The notes under the pieces are model-generated. The model had not been told where the DNA came from and searched no databases. It worked only from the letters and a program-made list of their open reading frames with translations. A DNA stretch of 11,851 bases from Microcaldota archaeon. Its GTDB lineage: Archaea; B1Sed10-29; JACOVT01. Made by a program: the position numbers and the translations under genes. This document shows, one piece after another, positions 5,808-11,763 of this stretch; position 1 is the first letter of the stretch; each line of letters begins with the position of its first letter. The stretch is from NCBI GenBank assembly GCA_016177165.1, contig JACOVT010000041.1, positions 1 through 11,851 on the forward strand, read 5' to 3'.

Positions 5808-6163
5808 ACAGCCGCCACTGCAACGTGCTGACGCAACACTTGAGAATGCTTTCCCGGAATACTCTCAAACGATTGGTTGAGCAGGAACGTTTCCAGCTTT
5901 AGTAGCGCCTTTACCTTCTCGTTTTCGGTGTTTAACGTGAAAAGCTTGATGCGCCCGATATTCCTTGTTGACTTCACAACACCATGCTTCAACAACGACG
6001 GAAGCGCCTTATAAAGAGTAGGCCTGGATATGCCGCACCCGTCAGCCATGTCCTTTTTTGAGTAGTCAAGTCCCTTACCACCAATCAGAAAGTCAACTAC
6101 CCGGTTTTCGATGGAGTCTCCTATAACCTCGAGCAGCATTGACTTTTCAGTCACTGGCATCAT
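5804..6163 (-). CDS. Winged-helix transcription regulator
   Basis: A 119-residue DNA-binding protein. Residues ~12-80 form a winged helix: SIENRVVDFLIGG (helix 1), YSKKDMADGCG (helix 2), ISRPTLYKALPSLLKHG (recognition helix, 45-61), then VVKSTRNIGRIKLFTLN as the wing. This pattern is common in small archaeal ArsR/MarR-like regulators. A further helix (NEKVKALLKLETFLL) probably dimerises. ATG 6163 is leaderless, 27 bp from a TATA box shared with the gene at 6215, so it may regulate that pair. Met2 at 6160 is an alternative start. Its TAA is in the same TTAA as the tRNA methylase stop. No ligand-binding domain is seen. Confidence 0.82.
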   Translation of the reverse strand: MMPVTEKSMLLEVIGDSIENRVVDFLIGGKGLDYSKKDMADGCGISRPTLYKALPSLLKHGVVKSTRNIGRIKLFTLNTENEKVKALLKLETFLLNQSFESIPGKHSQVLRQHVAVAAV

Positions 6164-6186
6164 GATTATGCTTGCGAAGGAAAAGC

Positions 6187-6193
6187 ATATAAA
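6187..6193. promoter_or_regulatory. Near-symmetric bidirectional TATA box
   Basis: ATATAAA, centred at 6190, lies 25 bp from the plus-strand ATG at 6215 and 27 bp from the minus-strand ATG at 6163. The reverse reading is TTTATAT, also a good archaeal TATA box. Both divergent genes would then have leaderless mRNAs from one TBP site. Confidence 0.65.
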
Positions 6194-6214
6194 CCTTTAC
6201 GTTGATGTAAAGTT

Positions 6215-6499
6215 ATGGATAATGAGGAGCTTCGTGCCCGAATCCTTTACTCCCTAGCACGCCACCGCAAGTGGGGCGAAAGCCATACCGCGTACGAGCA
6301 CTTGTTCCGCCAGTTCAAGACAGAAGCTCTTGGAAAAGGCGGGGTAAAGAGGGCCAGCAAAATGGCTGACGACTTGGTTAGGGAAGGATTTATATTGAAG
6401 AAACCAACCCACTATGGCTTGCAGGTTTCACTAAACCCAAAGCAATCACAGGAAATCAAGAAAATAATCCGCGACAAGTTAGGTTTCGAGTTGTTTTAG
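6215..6499 (+). CDS. Small helical, winged-helix-like protein
   Basis: A 94-residue basic, mostly helical protein. MDNEELRARILYSLARHRKWG, GGVKRASKMADDLVREGFILKKPTHYGLQVSLNPKQSQEIKKIIRDKL suggests helix-helix-helix followed by a short β-wing (ILKKPTHYGLQVSLN) and a final helix. Similar small proteins are widespread in archaea with no established function; DNA or RNA binding is plausible. ATG at 6215 is the only good start and follows a TATA box by 25 bp, giving a leaderless mRNA. It is divergent from the winged-helix regulator over the same promoter, which suggests common control. No cysteines, no membrane segment. Confidence 0.75.
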   Translation: MDNEELRARILYSLARHRKWGESHTAYEHLFRQFKTEALGKGGVKRASKMADDLVREGFILKKPTHYGLQVSLNPKQSQEIKKIIRDKLGFELF

Positions 6500-6561
6500 A
6501 ATGCCCAATTTTTCAACACGCGTCTCAGAAAACCTAGTGTCATTTTTCCTGCACAAAAAAC

Positions 6562-6568
6562 TTATAAA
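6562..6568 (+). promoter_or_regulatory. TATA box for the five-gene operon
   Basis: TTATAAA, centred at 6565, predicts transcription from about 6591. The first ATG (6598) follows within a few bases. No other convincing promoter is seen before the lyase, aminotransferase, transporter or S66 genes, which are spaced too tightly for one. Confidence 0.55.
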
Positions 6569-6628
6569 CACTGGAACATACCAAGCTAGCGGTAACAATG
6601 GTGGAGGCAGTCGCGCAAACCGGCGCTG

Positions 6629-6925
6629 GTGGCCTTTTCGGCTGCTAGCGGCAAACTTGCCCAGGCAATCGTGGCGATTGCCCGAGAAGCGCTCACCCAA
6701 AAGCAAAAGATCATACTTTCTCACCTCCGGGAAGTTAGCGGCAAGACAAACGTGACAAGACTCGTTCCAACGCTCGCGAGCCGGCTCGATTGCTCAAAGT
6801 CGAGCGTCTGGAACCAGCTGCGAGTTCTCAAGCGCACCTCGCTGGTCAGCTATGGCTCCACGAGCGAGCGCGGCGTGCCCGCAACACTGACAGAAGCCGG
6901 TTGGCTCGTTTCAAAAAACATTTGA
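6629..6925 (+). CDS. HTH regulator at the head of the operon (N-terminus uncertain)
   Basis: A protein of at least 98 residues in this frame. QKQKIILSHLREVSG, TNVTRLVPTLASRLDCSKSSVWNQLRVLKRTSLVSYGS and a glycine-containing turn (ERGVPATLTEAGWLV) make a winged helix, with the recognition helix at CSKSSVWNQLRVLKR. GTG at 6629 is the only start in this frame, has no nearby Shine-Dalgarno site, and lies 64 bp beyond the TATA box centre. The natural start would be ATG 6598, in another frame: it reads MVEAVAQTGAGGLFGC and stops. A one-base difference near 6626-6640 would fuse the two into a protein starting MVEAVAQTGAGG. It ends 12 bp before the lyase and probably controls the operon. Confidence 0.65.
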   Translation: MAFSAASGKLAQAIVAIAREALTQKQKIILSHLREVSGKTNVTRLVPTLASRLDCSKSSVWNQLRVLKRTSLVSYGSTSERGVPATLTEAGWLVSKNI

Positions 6926-6937
6926 GGGACAACAGTC

Positions 6938-7840
6938 ATGAAGCCAGACACTAGTCTTAGAGAATTACTAGAGCGGGAAAGTTCTGTCCTGATGCCCGTA
7001 GCGTACGACGTCATAACAGCGAAGCTGGCCGAACGCGCCGGCTTCAAGGCTGCGGCCATAGGCGGGTTCTCGATATCAGCCGTCAAGTATGGCCTTCCAG
7101 ACCTTGGATTCGTCAGCTGCAACGACGTGGAAGAGCTGACAAGGAACGTGGCTGCTTCGGTAAGGATACCGCTGCTGGTTGACGCAGATGGCGGGTATGG
7201 CAACGAGTCCAACGTTGCGCTCACGATCCAAAGGCTCGAGGCTGCTGGCGCGTCAGCGGTATTCATCGAAGACCAGCAGCACCCGAAGAGGTGCGGCCAC
7301 CTGAATGGCAAGTCGCTCACAAGCGCATATGAGATGGCTGGCAAGGTGCGCGCGGCCGTCAAAGCAAGAAAAGACCCTTCATTGATTATAATTGCCAGGA
7401 CAGACGCTATCGGGGTTGAAGGCTTTGACGGCGCCATAAGGCGCGCCCGCTCGTACGTCGAGGCAGGCGCGGAAGCCATATTCGTGGAAGCCCCTCGCAA
7501 CATGAGCGAGTTACGCAGGATACCGGAAGAAATCCCGGATGTTCCACTGCTCGTCAACATGCTCGAAGGCGGCAGGACTCCCATAATGCCAAAGGACGAG
7601 CTCGAGAGGATGGGCTACAAGATAATAGCCTACCCGCTGTCGACCTTACTTGCTAGTATAAAAGCAACCGAAAAGATACTCCTACAACTGGCCGTCACGG
7701 GGACCACCGCAGGTTGCATGGAAGATCTTTGTGACCTAGAACACTTCAATGACATCATAGGATTGAATGGTTGGCTGAACAAATGCCAGAGCTATCTGAA
7801 CGTGCAAAGAACTACACGGCCTCACCAGTCCGCAAGATAG
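6938..7840 (+). CDS. Isocitrate lyase/PEP mutase superfamily C-C lyase (methylisocitrate-lyase-like)
   Basis: A 300-residue TIM-barrel enzyme close to the family norm of about 290-300. Seen in order: VDADGGYG with the metal-binding acids D82/D84, EDQ (111-113), the lyase signature KRCGH (117-121) with the general-base cysteine C119, RTDA (154-157), EAP (184-186) and NMLEGG (207-212). The EDK-x5-NS motif of true PEP mutase is absent, so phosphonate formation is unlikely. The superfamily splits substituted malates or isocitrates into an α-keto acid (often pyruvate or glyoxylate) and a second acid; the substrate here is open. It lies 12 bp after the HTH gene, and its last 58 bases overlap the aminotransferase start, so translation is probably coupled. 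The keto acid product could feed that aminotransferase. Confidence 0.85.
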   Translation: MKPDTSLRELLERESSVLMPVAYDVITAKLAERAGFKAAAIGGFSISAVKYGLPDLGFVSCNDVEELTRNVAASVRIPLLVDADGGYGNESNVALTIQRLEAAGASAVFIEDQQHPKRCGHLNGKSLTSAYEMAGKVRAAVKARKDPSLIIIARTDAIGVEGFDGAIRRARSYVEAGAEAIFVEAPRNMSELRRIPEEIPDVPLLVNMLEGGRTPIMPKDELERMGYKIIAYPLSTLLASIKATEKILLQLAVTGTTAGCMEDLCDLEHFNDIIGLNGWLNKCQSYLNVQRTTRPHQSAR

Positions 7841-8976
7841 CTGGAATGCTAGAGAAGAGTGGTTTTGACAAGAGCATAATCTCTTTTGGAGGGGGGTCGC
7901 CCAGCGTTCCGCCGCCAAGGGAAGTTCTAGAGTACGCGTGCCAGAAACTCGCTGAAAACCCGCACCTTGCGACCACTTATGGCAGCACCGAAGGGTTACC
8001 GACCGTAAGGGAGCTCATCGCAGAGGACCTGCGCTCAACTGAAAACCTGAAAGTCGAGGCTGACGACATAATAATCACCGCAGGATCCACCGAAGGGCTC
8101 TTTTCCGCAGTCTTTGCGCTCGTCAACCCGGGCGATGAGGTCATCTTCCCAGACCCGGGCTACTTTTACGGCGAGACAATCAAGCTGGCGGGCGCCAAGC
8201 CGGCGCGCGTGCCGGTAAACTGGAAAGAGGACTTCCAGATACTCCCGCAGCGGCTGGAGTCCGCGATCACGAAAAAGACAAAAGCAGTGATACTCACCTC
8301 ACCAGACAACCCCACGGGCGCCGTCCAGTCAAAGGAGAACGTGCACGCTGCCATAGACATTTGCGAAGACCGCGACATTTGGCTGATCACCGACGAGGCA
8401 TACAAGGACTTTGTCTACCGTGAGGAGTATGAATCGCCGCGGCACATGAGCGGCTCCCCCAACATAGTTTCATGCTGCAGCTACTCTAAGTCCATATCAA
8501 TCCCCGGCCTACGAATAGGTTACGCGTACGGCGACAGGGAAGTGATCAACAAGCTCAACCAGGTCAAGCAGTCCACGACGCTCATTGCGCCACGCTTTGC
8601 GCAGTTCTTTGTGGAAAAGTTCCTAGCCGACCACGGGAAGGTGAAGAAGAAGTTCGTGGCTGAAGCGCGCGAGTTCTACAAGTCTAAAATGGAAGTGATG
8701 TCCTCTGCCCTCAACGAGTCGGGCTTCGAGTTTTCCAAACCGCGCGGAGGTTTCTTTTTCTTCCTCGACCTGCACGACAGGCTCAAGACGCTGCGCATGG
8801 ACGACGAGACCTTCTGCTACAGGCTGATGGAAAAGGAAAAACTGGCGTTAGTTCCGGGAAGGTTCTACGGCAAGAACGGGGAGCAGCACGTGCGCCTGAC
8901 ATTTGTCAGCGAAACTCCAGAACGCATCAGGGAGGGTGTTAAAAGGCTTTCAAGCTTCATTAACAAGCATGAGTAA
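7783..8976 (+). CDS. PLP-dependent fold-type I (class I/II) aminotransferase
   Basis: A 397-residue protein of normal family length. Motifs in order: the N-terminal substrate segment SFGGGSPSVPPP (34-45), TYGSTEGLPTVRELIAEDL (65-83), the phosphate-binding ITAGSTEG (98-105), SPDNPTGAV (173-181), DEAY (204-207) for the ring contacts, and the PLP lysine K236 in SYSKSISIPGLRIGYAYGD. HVRLTFV near the end carries the arginine that binds the substrate carboxylate. The closest match in style is the aspartate/kynurenine/2-aminoadipate aminotransferase group, but substrate is not predictable. ATG 7783 (MPELSERAKNY) fits the family start; TTG 7771 is the alternative. The first 58 bases overlap the lyase gene in another frame, and the end overlaps the transporter start by 8 bp. 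Confidence 0.9.
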   Translation: MPELSERAKNYTASPVRKIAGMLEKSGFDKSIISFGGGSPSVPPPREVLEYACQKLAENPHLATTYGSTEGLPTVRELIAEDLRSTENLKVEADDIIITAGSTEGLFSAVFALVNPGDEVIFPDPGYFYGETIKLAGAKPARVPVNWKEDFQILPQRLESAITKKTKAVILTSPDNPTGAVQSKENVHAAIDICEDRDIWLITDEAYKDFVYREEYESPRHMSGSPNIVSCCSYSKSISIPGLRIGYAYGDREVINKLNQVKQSTTLIAPRFAQFFVEKFLADHGKVKKKFVAEAREFYKSKMEVMSSALNESGFEFSKPRGGFFFFLDLHDRLKTLRMDDETFCYRLMEKEKLALVPGRFYGKNGEQHVRLTFVSETPERIREGVKRLSSFINKHE

Positions 8977-10309
8977 TGTCAGCAAGCGCAACTCCCAGAT
9001 GGTGATGCAGAGCACCATGCTATGGTCGCTCTCCGAAGGCGTCATGGGCATATTTATCATACCTTTCGCGCTAGCCTTGGGCGCAGGCAACGTAGATGTT
9101 GGAATCATCGGCGCCATGCCTTTCCTTGCATTAATACTGGCCCAACTGCCCGGCGCAGAGCTGGTCGAACGCTGGAAGAGCAGGCGCAGGGTAAACATAT
9201 TCTGCTGCATACTCTCCCGTCTTGCGCTTGTCCCAATCATCCTCGTGCCATTTTACTTCCAAAACATCGGCATAGCAATACTCGTCGCGTTCCTGTTCGT
9301 GGCATACATGATGGCAAGCATGGGCTCTCCGGCATGGGCCAGCATGACGAGCGACATGGCCCCGAAAAGAACGTGGGGGGCTTTCTTCGGCAAGAGGCTC
9401 GCCATCATCGACATGTCTGTCATTGCTTCTGGCATTCTTGGTGCGCTGCTGCTCGACCAGACCGGCACGGGCGACATGCGGGCTTTCAGCTACGTGTTCT
9501 CCGCGAGCCTGTTGATAGGCATGGCCAACATCCTGCCAGTCGCTCGCCTGAAAGAACCGCGCATCAGGAAACACAACCACAAGCTACGCGATTTCCTGAA
9601 GGTGCCAAAAGACCTGAAGAAACTCATAGTGTTCCGTTCCTTCTTCAACTTTGCCTACATGTTCCCCGGGCCGTTCTTTACAGTGTTCATGCTCGAGACC
9701 CTCGGCATGGGTTATACTGAATTTGTCCTATACTCGATCGTCGGAAGTGCCTCAAGCATGCTCTGGCAAAAAAAGTGGGGTAGCATAGCAGACCGCCTAG
9801 GGGACAAACCGACGCTGATAGCAAGCATTATTGGAGTCTCGTTCGTGCCAGTGCTCTTCTCGCTAGCCACTCCTGAAACAAAGTGGCTGCTCCTTCCAGT
9901 GCAGGCGTTCTCTGGATTCATATGGGCCGGCTTCTGGGTTTCAGCGGAAAACCTCACCCTCGACTACACCGAGAAAGAGAAGCGAGCAGTCCAGATAGCC
10001 GACTTCAACATGCTGACGTCAGTTCCAATGGTGTTCGCCCCCATACTTGGCGGGATGGCTTCGCAGCTAAACGCAGGGCTGCTGACAGGAATACCGCTAG
10101 TGTTTGGCATGGCGACAGTTATGAGAGTCTCCTCAATCTTGCTTGCCAATAGCCTGAGGGAAACCCGCGTGAAACACAAACACGAGACGAGCGATGTATA
10201 CCGCGAAGTGGTCGCTGTAAACCCGGTCAAAGGCACCCTCTGCCAGCTCCATGCCGCAACCGACTGCGTCAAGTGCCTCTGGAATGCACGCCTGGCTAGG
10301 AAACATTAA
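8969..10309 (+). CDS. MFS transporter
   Basis: A 446-residue integral membrane protein with about 12 hydrophobic segments, split by a basic central loop (ARLKEPRIRKHNHKLRDFLKVPKDLKK), as expected for two six-helix MFS bundles. WASMTSDMAPKRTWGAFFGKRLA after helix 4-5 is the typical MFS-type loop, and WGSIADRLGDKPTL after helix 7-8 matches the second conserved DR loop. The C-terminal cytosolic tail (~50 residues) is basic and has three cysteines in TLCQLHAATDCVKCLW. The start at 8969 (MSNVSKRNS) overlaps the aminotransferase stop by 8 bp; an upstream GTG at 8903 would place 22 residues inside the neighbour. It is the obvious membrane exporter or importer for the operon's metabolite; direction and substrate are not visible in the sequence. 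Confidence 0.88.
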   Translation: MSNVSKRNSQMVMQSTMLWSLSEGVMGIFIIPFALALGAGNVDVGIIGAMPFLALILAQLPGAELVERWKSRRRVNIFCCILSRLALVPIILVPFYFQNIGIAILVAFLFVAYMMASMGSPAWASMTSDMAPKRTWGAFFGKRLAIIDMSVIASGILGALLLDQTGTGDMRAFSYVFSASLLIGMANILPVARLKEPRIRKHNHKLRDFLKVPKDLKKLIVFRSFFNFAYMFPGPFFTVFMLETLGMGYTEFVLYSIVGSASSMLWQKKWGSIADRLGDKPTLIASIIGVSFVPVLFSLATPETKWLLLPVQAFSGFIWAGFWVSAENLTLDYTEKEKRAVQIADFNMLTSVPMVFAPILGGMASQLNAGLLTGIPLVFGMATVMRVSSILLANSLRETRVKHKHETSDVYREVVAVNPVKGTLCQLHAATDCVKCLWNARLARKH

Positions 10310-10317
10310 AAGCCAAC

Positions 10318-11271
10318 ATGAGTAAGCCAAGCATGATCGCACGACGCTTGAGGAAAGGCGACACTATCGAGTTCGTAACCCCTTCACGACGAGTTGTGCC
10401 TGAAAAGAAAAAACAGTTTGATAGCGCCATCCAGTACTTCCGCTCACTAGGCCTGAAGACTCGTTTAGGCAAGCATGCCCTCACCTCTGACCGCTTCGGA
10501 GTCTCGTCAGGAACGCCAGAAGAACGCGCCGATGACATCAACCGCGCCTTCACCGACACTGACGTGAGCGCAGTCTGGAGCATCCACGGCGGCGAGACCG
10601 CCAACGAACTGTTGGAACTCGTGGACTACAAGGCCATTAAGAAGAACCCTAAAGTTTTCATGGGGATGAGCGACATGGACGTGCTGACGCTCGCCGTGCA
10701 CGAAAAGACCGGCCTAGTCACGTTCAACTCTCCCGATCCGAAGATCGCCCCCGACTACCAGTTTGGCCTCGACTACACCCGACAAGCGTTTGTCGAGCGA
10801 ATGATGCAAGCCAGCAAGGAGATCCGGCCAGCATCGGCTTGGAAAACCATACGCAGAGGCAGGGCTTCCGGAAAACTGTTGGGCTGCAACCTGAGCTCAA
10901 TCCTCAAGCTCGCCGGAACCGAGTGGTTCCCGGACTTTGACGGCGCAGTGCTATTTTTGGAAGCATACAAGCTCGGCCAGAAATTCGCAGTCTACAAGTT
11001 GCAGCAGCTCGAACACCTAGGCGTGCTTGACAAGCTTGCCGGAATTGTCGTTGGCAACAATCACGAGTTCGGGTTTGGCGACCAGACCGCCCACCCCGGC
11101 GTCACCTTTGAGGACATACTGCTGGCAAAAACCGCAGACTACGAGTTCCCAATCCTCAAGATAGGCGAGTTCGGCCACTACTGCCCACACGCCTTCCCGC
11201 CAATAGGCGCCAACGTGTCGGTAGACGCGACCAACAAAAAACTATCCATTACAAGCGAGTTCCTGCGCTGA
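10318..11271 (+). CDS. S66 family LD-carboxypeptidase/MccF-like protein, nucleophile serine replaced
   Basis: A 317-residue protein with both halves of the S66 fold. N-terminal: GDTIEFVTPSRR, FGVSSGTPEERADDINRAFTD, then HGGETANELLELVDY (90-104) and PKVFMGMSDMDVLTLA. C-terminal: GKLLGCNLSSI, VLFLEAYKLG and GEFGHYCPHAFPPIGANVSVD. The triad Glu and His appear as E215 and H287, but the serine of GG-x-x-S-N-x-LL is A95. Active members cut D-amino acid linkages in murein, or hydrolyse the microcin C aminoacyl-nucleotide in self-immunity (MccF). With Ala95 it may be inactive or use another residue. ATG 10318 follows the transporter stop by 8 bp. The stop is adjacent to the copied tRNA-Val end. The transporter neighbour suggests a resistance or processing role in the operon. 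Confidence 0.8.
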   Translation: MSKPSMIARRLRKGDTIEFVTPSRRVVPEKKKQFDSAIQYFRSLGLKTRLGKHALTSDRFGVSSGTPEERADDINRAFTDTDVSAVWSIHGGETANELLELVDYKAIKKNPKVFMGMSDMDVLTLAVHEKTGLVTFNSPDPKIAPDYQFGLDYTRQAFVERMMQASKEIRPASAWKTIRRGRASGKLLGCNLSSILKLAGTEWFPDFDGAVLFLEAYKLGQKFAVYKLQQLEHLGVLDKLAGIVVGNNHEFGFGDQTAHPGVTFEDILLAKTADYEFPILKIGEFGHYCPHAFPPIGANVSVDATNKKLSITSEFLR

Positions 11272-11293
11272 ATGGGTCCGGCCGGAATTGAAC
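11271..11293. repeat. 23-bp direct copy of the tRNA-Val 3' end
   Basis: These 23 bases equal 11333-11355, which hold the discriminator, the 3' acceptor strand, the 3' T-stem strand and most of the T-loop of tRNA-Val(CAC). The offset is 62 bp, and the match ends sharply inside the T-loop. Its first base is the last base of the S66 gene's stop codon. It could be an attachment-site remnant or an aborted tRNA duplication. Confidence 0.75.
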
Positions 11294-11328
11294 TCAGAGC
11301 GAACTGACGTTCGCTAACGTTCAATTCC
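11284..11328. repeat. Two-tier hairpin built from tRNA T-loop sequence
   Basis: GGAATTGAAC (11284-11293) pairs with its inverted copy GTTCAATTCC (11319-11328), and inside it AGCGAAC (11298-11304) pairs with GTTCGCT (11309-11315) around the loop TGAC. The outer arm is T-loop sequence of tRNA-Val. The inner GCGAAC/GTTCGC core recurs in the nearby tRNA introns. It may serve as a transcription end for the operon and tRNA-Val, but has no T-run. Confidence 0.7.
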
Positions 11329-11334
11329 GAGAAA

Positions 11335-11466
11335 TGGGTCCGGCCGGAATTGAACCGGCGATCTCCGCTGTGTGAAAGCGGCGTCTTAACCATTTCCCAA
11401 CCTTTCTTTGGTAAAGCTTTCTTCCACAGCCCAACGCAGCAAGAAAGGTTTCTGGACCACGGACCC
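11335..11466 (-). tRNA. tRNA-Val(CAC) with D-loop intron
   Basis: The mature tRNA is 11466-11452 joined to 11392-11335 (73 nt). The acceptor GGGTCCG/CGGACCC pairs fully, with discriminator A and no encoded CCA. The spliced D-arm is GTCC-AGTGGTTA-AGAC (one C·A mismatch). The anticodon arm CCGCT/AGCGG has loop TTCACAC and anticodon CAC at 11374-11372. The T-arm is GCCGG/CCGGC. A TTAAATA box is centred 27 bp upstream of the mature 5' end. Confidence 0.9.
11393..11451 (-). other. D-loop intron (59 nt) of tRNA-Val, joint 15/16
   Basis: The intron stem is a perfect 10-bp helix, AACCTTTCTT with AAGAAAGGTT. The bulges are AG|a and aa|T. The central helix pairs exon GTCC with intron GGGA, with one G·A mismatch. 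The joint is the same as in tRNA-Gly and tRNA-Gln. No ORF. Confidence 0.82.
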
Positions 11467-11480
11467 TCGACTGGATTTGG

Positions 11481-11496
11481 TTATTAAGCTATTTAA
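11481..11496. promoter_or_regulatory. AT-rich promoter core between divergent tRNA-Val and tRNA-Gln
   Basis: TTAAATA on the minus strand (11490-11496) is 27 bp from the tRNA-Val 5' end at 11466. TTATTAAG (11481-11488) is about 28-29 bp from the tRNA-Gln 5' end at 11513. The two boxes cross over, each serving the tRNA on the far side. Confidence 0.5.
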
Positions 11497-11512
11497 CCAC
11501 AAACCAAAATAT

Positions 11513-11757
11513 AGTCCCGTCGTCTAGGAGCTTTTCTTTACCGTAGGGCTCTGTCTGCGGCGAACAAGGTTCGCCGAGATCGCGGAGAAGTGTAGAGAAG
11601 CAACAGCTTCTCTAACTTCTCAACGAAGCTCGGCTTCGTTACAGAAGCAATAGCTTCTCCGACGATAAAAAGAAAACCTCGGAAAAGGAAGCTGGATAAT
11701 GGCCAAGGACATAGGCCTTTGGAGCCTGTAACGGCGGTTCGAATCCGCCCGGGACTA
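11513..11757 (+). tRNA. tRNA-Gln(TTG) with long D-loop intron
   Basis: The mature tRNA is 11513-11527 joined to 11700-11757 (73 nt). The acceptor AGTCCCG/CGGGACT has discriminator A at 11757, without encoded CCA; A at position 1 with this acceptor is typical of archaeal tRNA-Gln. The D-arm is GTCT-AGTGGCCAA-GGAC after splicing. The anticodon arm is TAGGC/GCCTG with loop CTTTGGA and anticodon TTG at 11719-11721. The T-arm is GGCGG/CCGCC with TTCGAAT. Confidence 0.9.
11528..11699 (+). other. D-loop intron (172 nt) of tRNA-Gln made of hairpin modules
   Basis: BHB: exon GTCT (11522-11525) pairs with intron GGAT (11694-11697). The bulges are AG|g and aa|T, and the distal stem is AGCTT with AAGCT. 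Inside are four hairpins in a row: 11559-11575 (GGCGAAC/GTTCGCC), 11585-11621 (with TAGAGAAGC/GCTTCTCTA at its core), 11622-11640 (AACGAAGC/GCTTCGTT) and 11643-11658 (AGAAGC/GCTTCT). No ORF, so no homing endonuclease. Confidence 0.85.
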
Positions 11758-11763
11758 TAAAAC

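Noticed and set aside
7174..7320. PEP mutase activity (phosphonate biosynthesis) for the lyase
   Set aside because: The EDK-x5-NS signature is missing, and EDQ...KRCGH with the catalytic cysteine points to a C-C lyase instead.
6850..7584. Minus-strand ORF of 244 codons
   Set aside because: It is antisense to the lyase gene, which has complete family motifs; the Ser/Ala-rich product is typical of a shadow frame.
9022..9720. Plus-strand ORF of 232 codons overlapping the transporter
   Set aside because: It is an alternate frame rich in Arg and His inside a clear 12-helix MFS gene.
11178..11393. Minus-strand ORF of 71 codons
   Set aside because: It runs across the end of the S66 gene, the repeat region and the tRNA-Val gene; no domain or start signal.
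11271..11466. CRISPR-like repeat array
   Set aside because: Only two direct copies plus one inverted partial copy occur, and they are explained as tRNA-Val sequence.
11528..11699. Homing endonuclease or other protein inside the long tRNA-Gln intron
   Set aside because: The intron is only 172 nt, is filled with hairpins and has no meaningful ORF.
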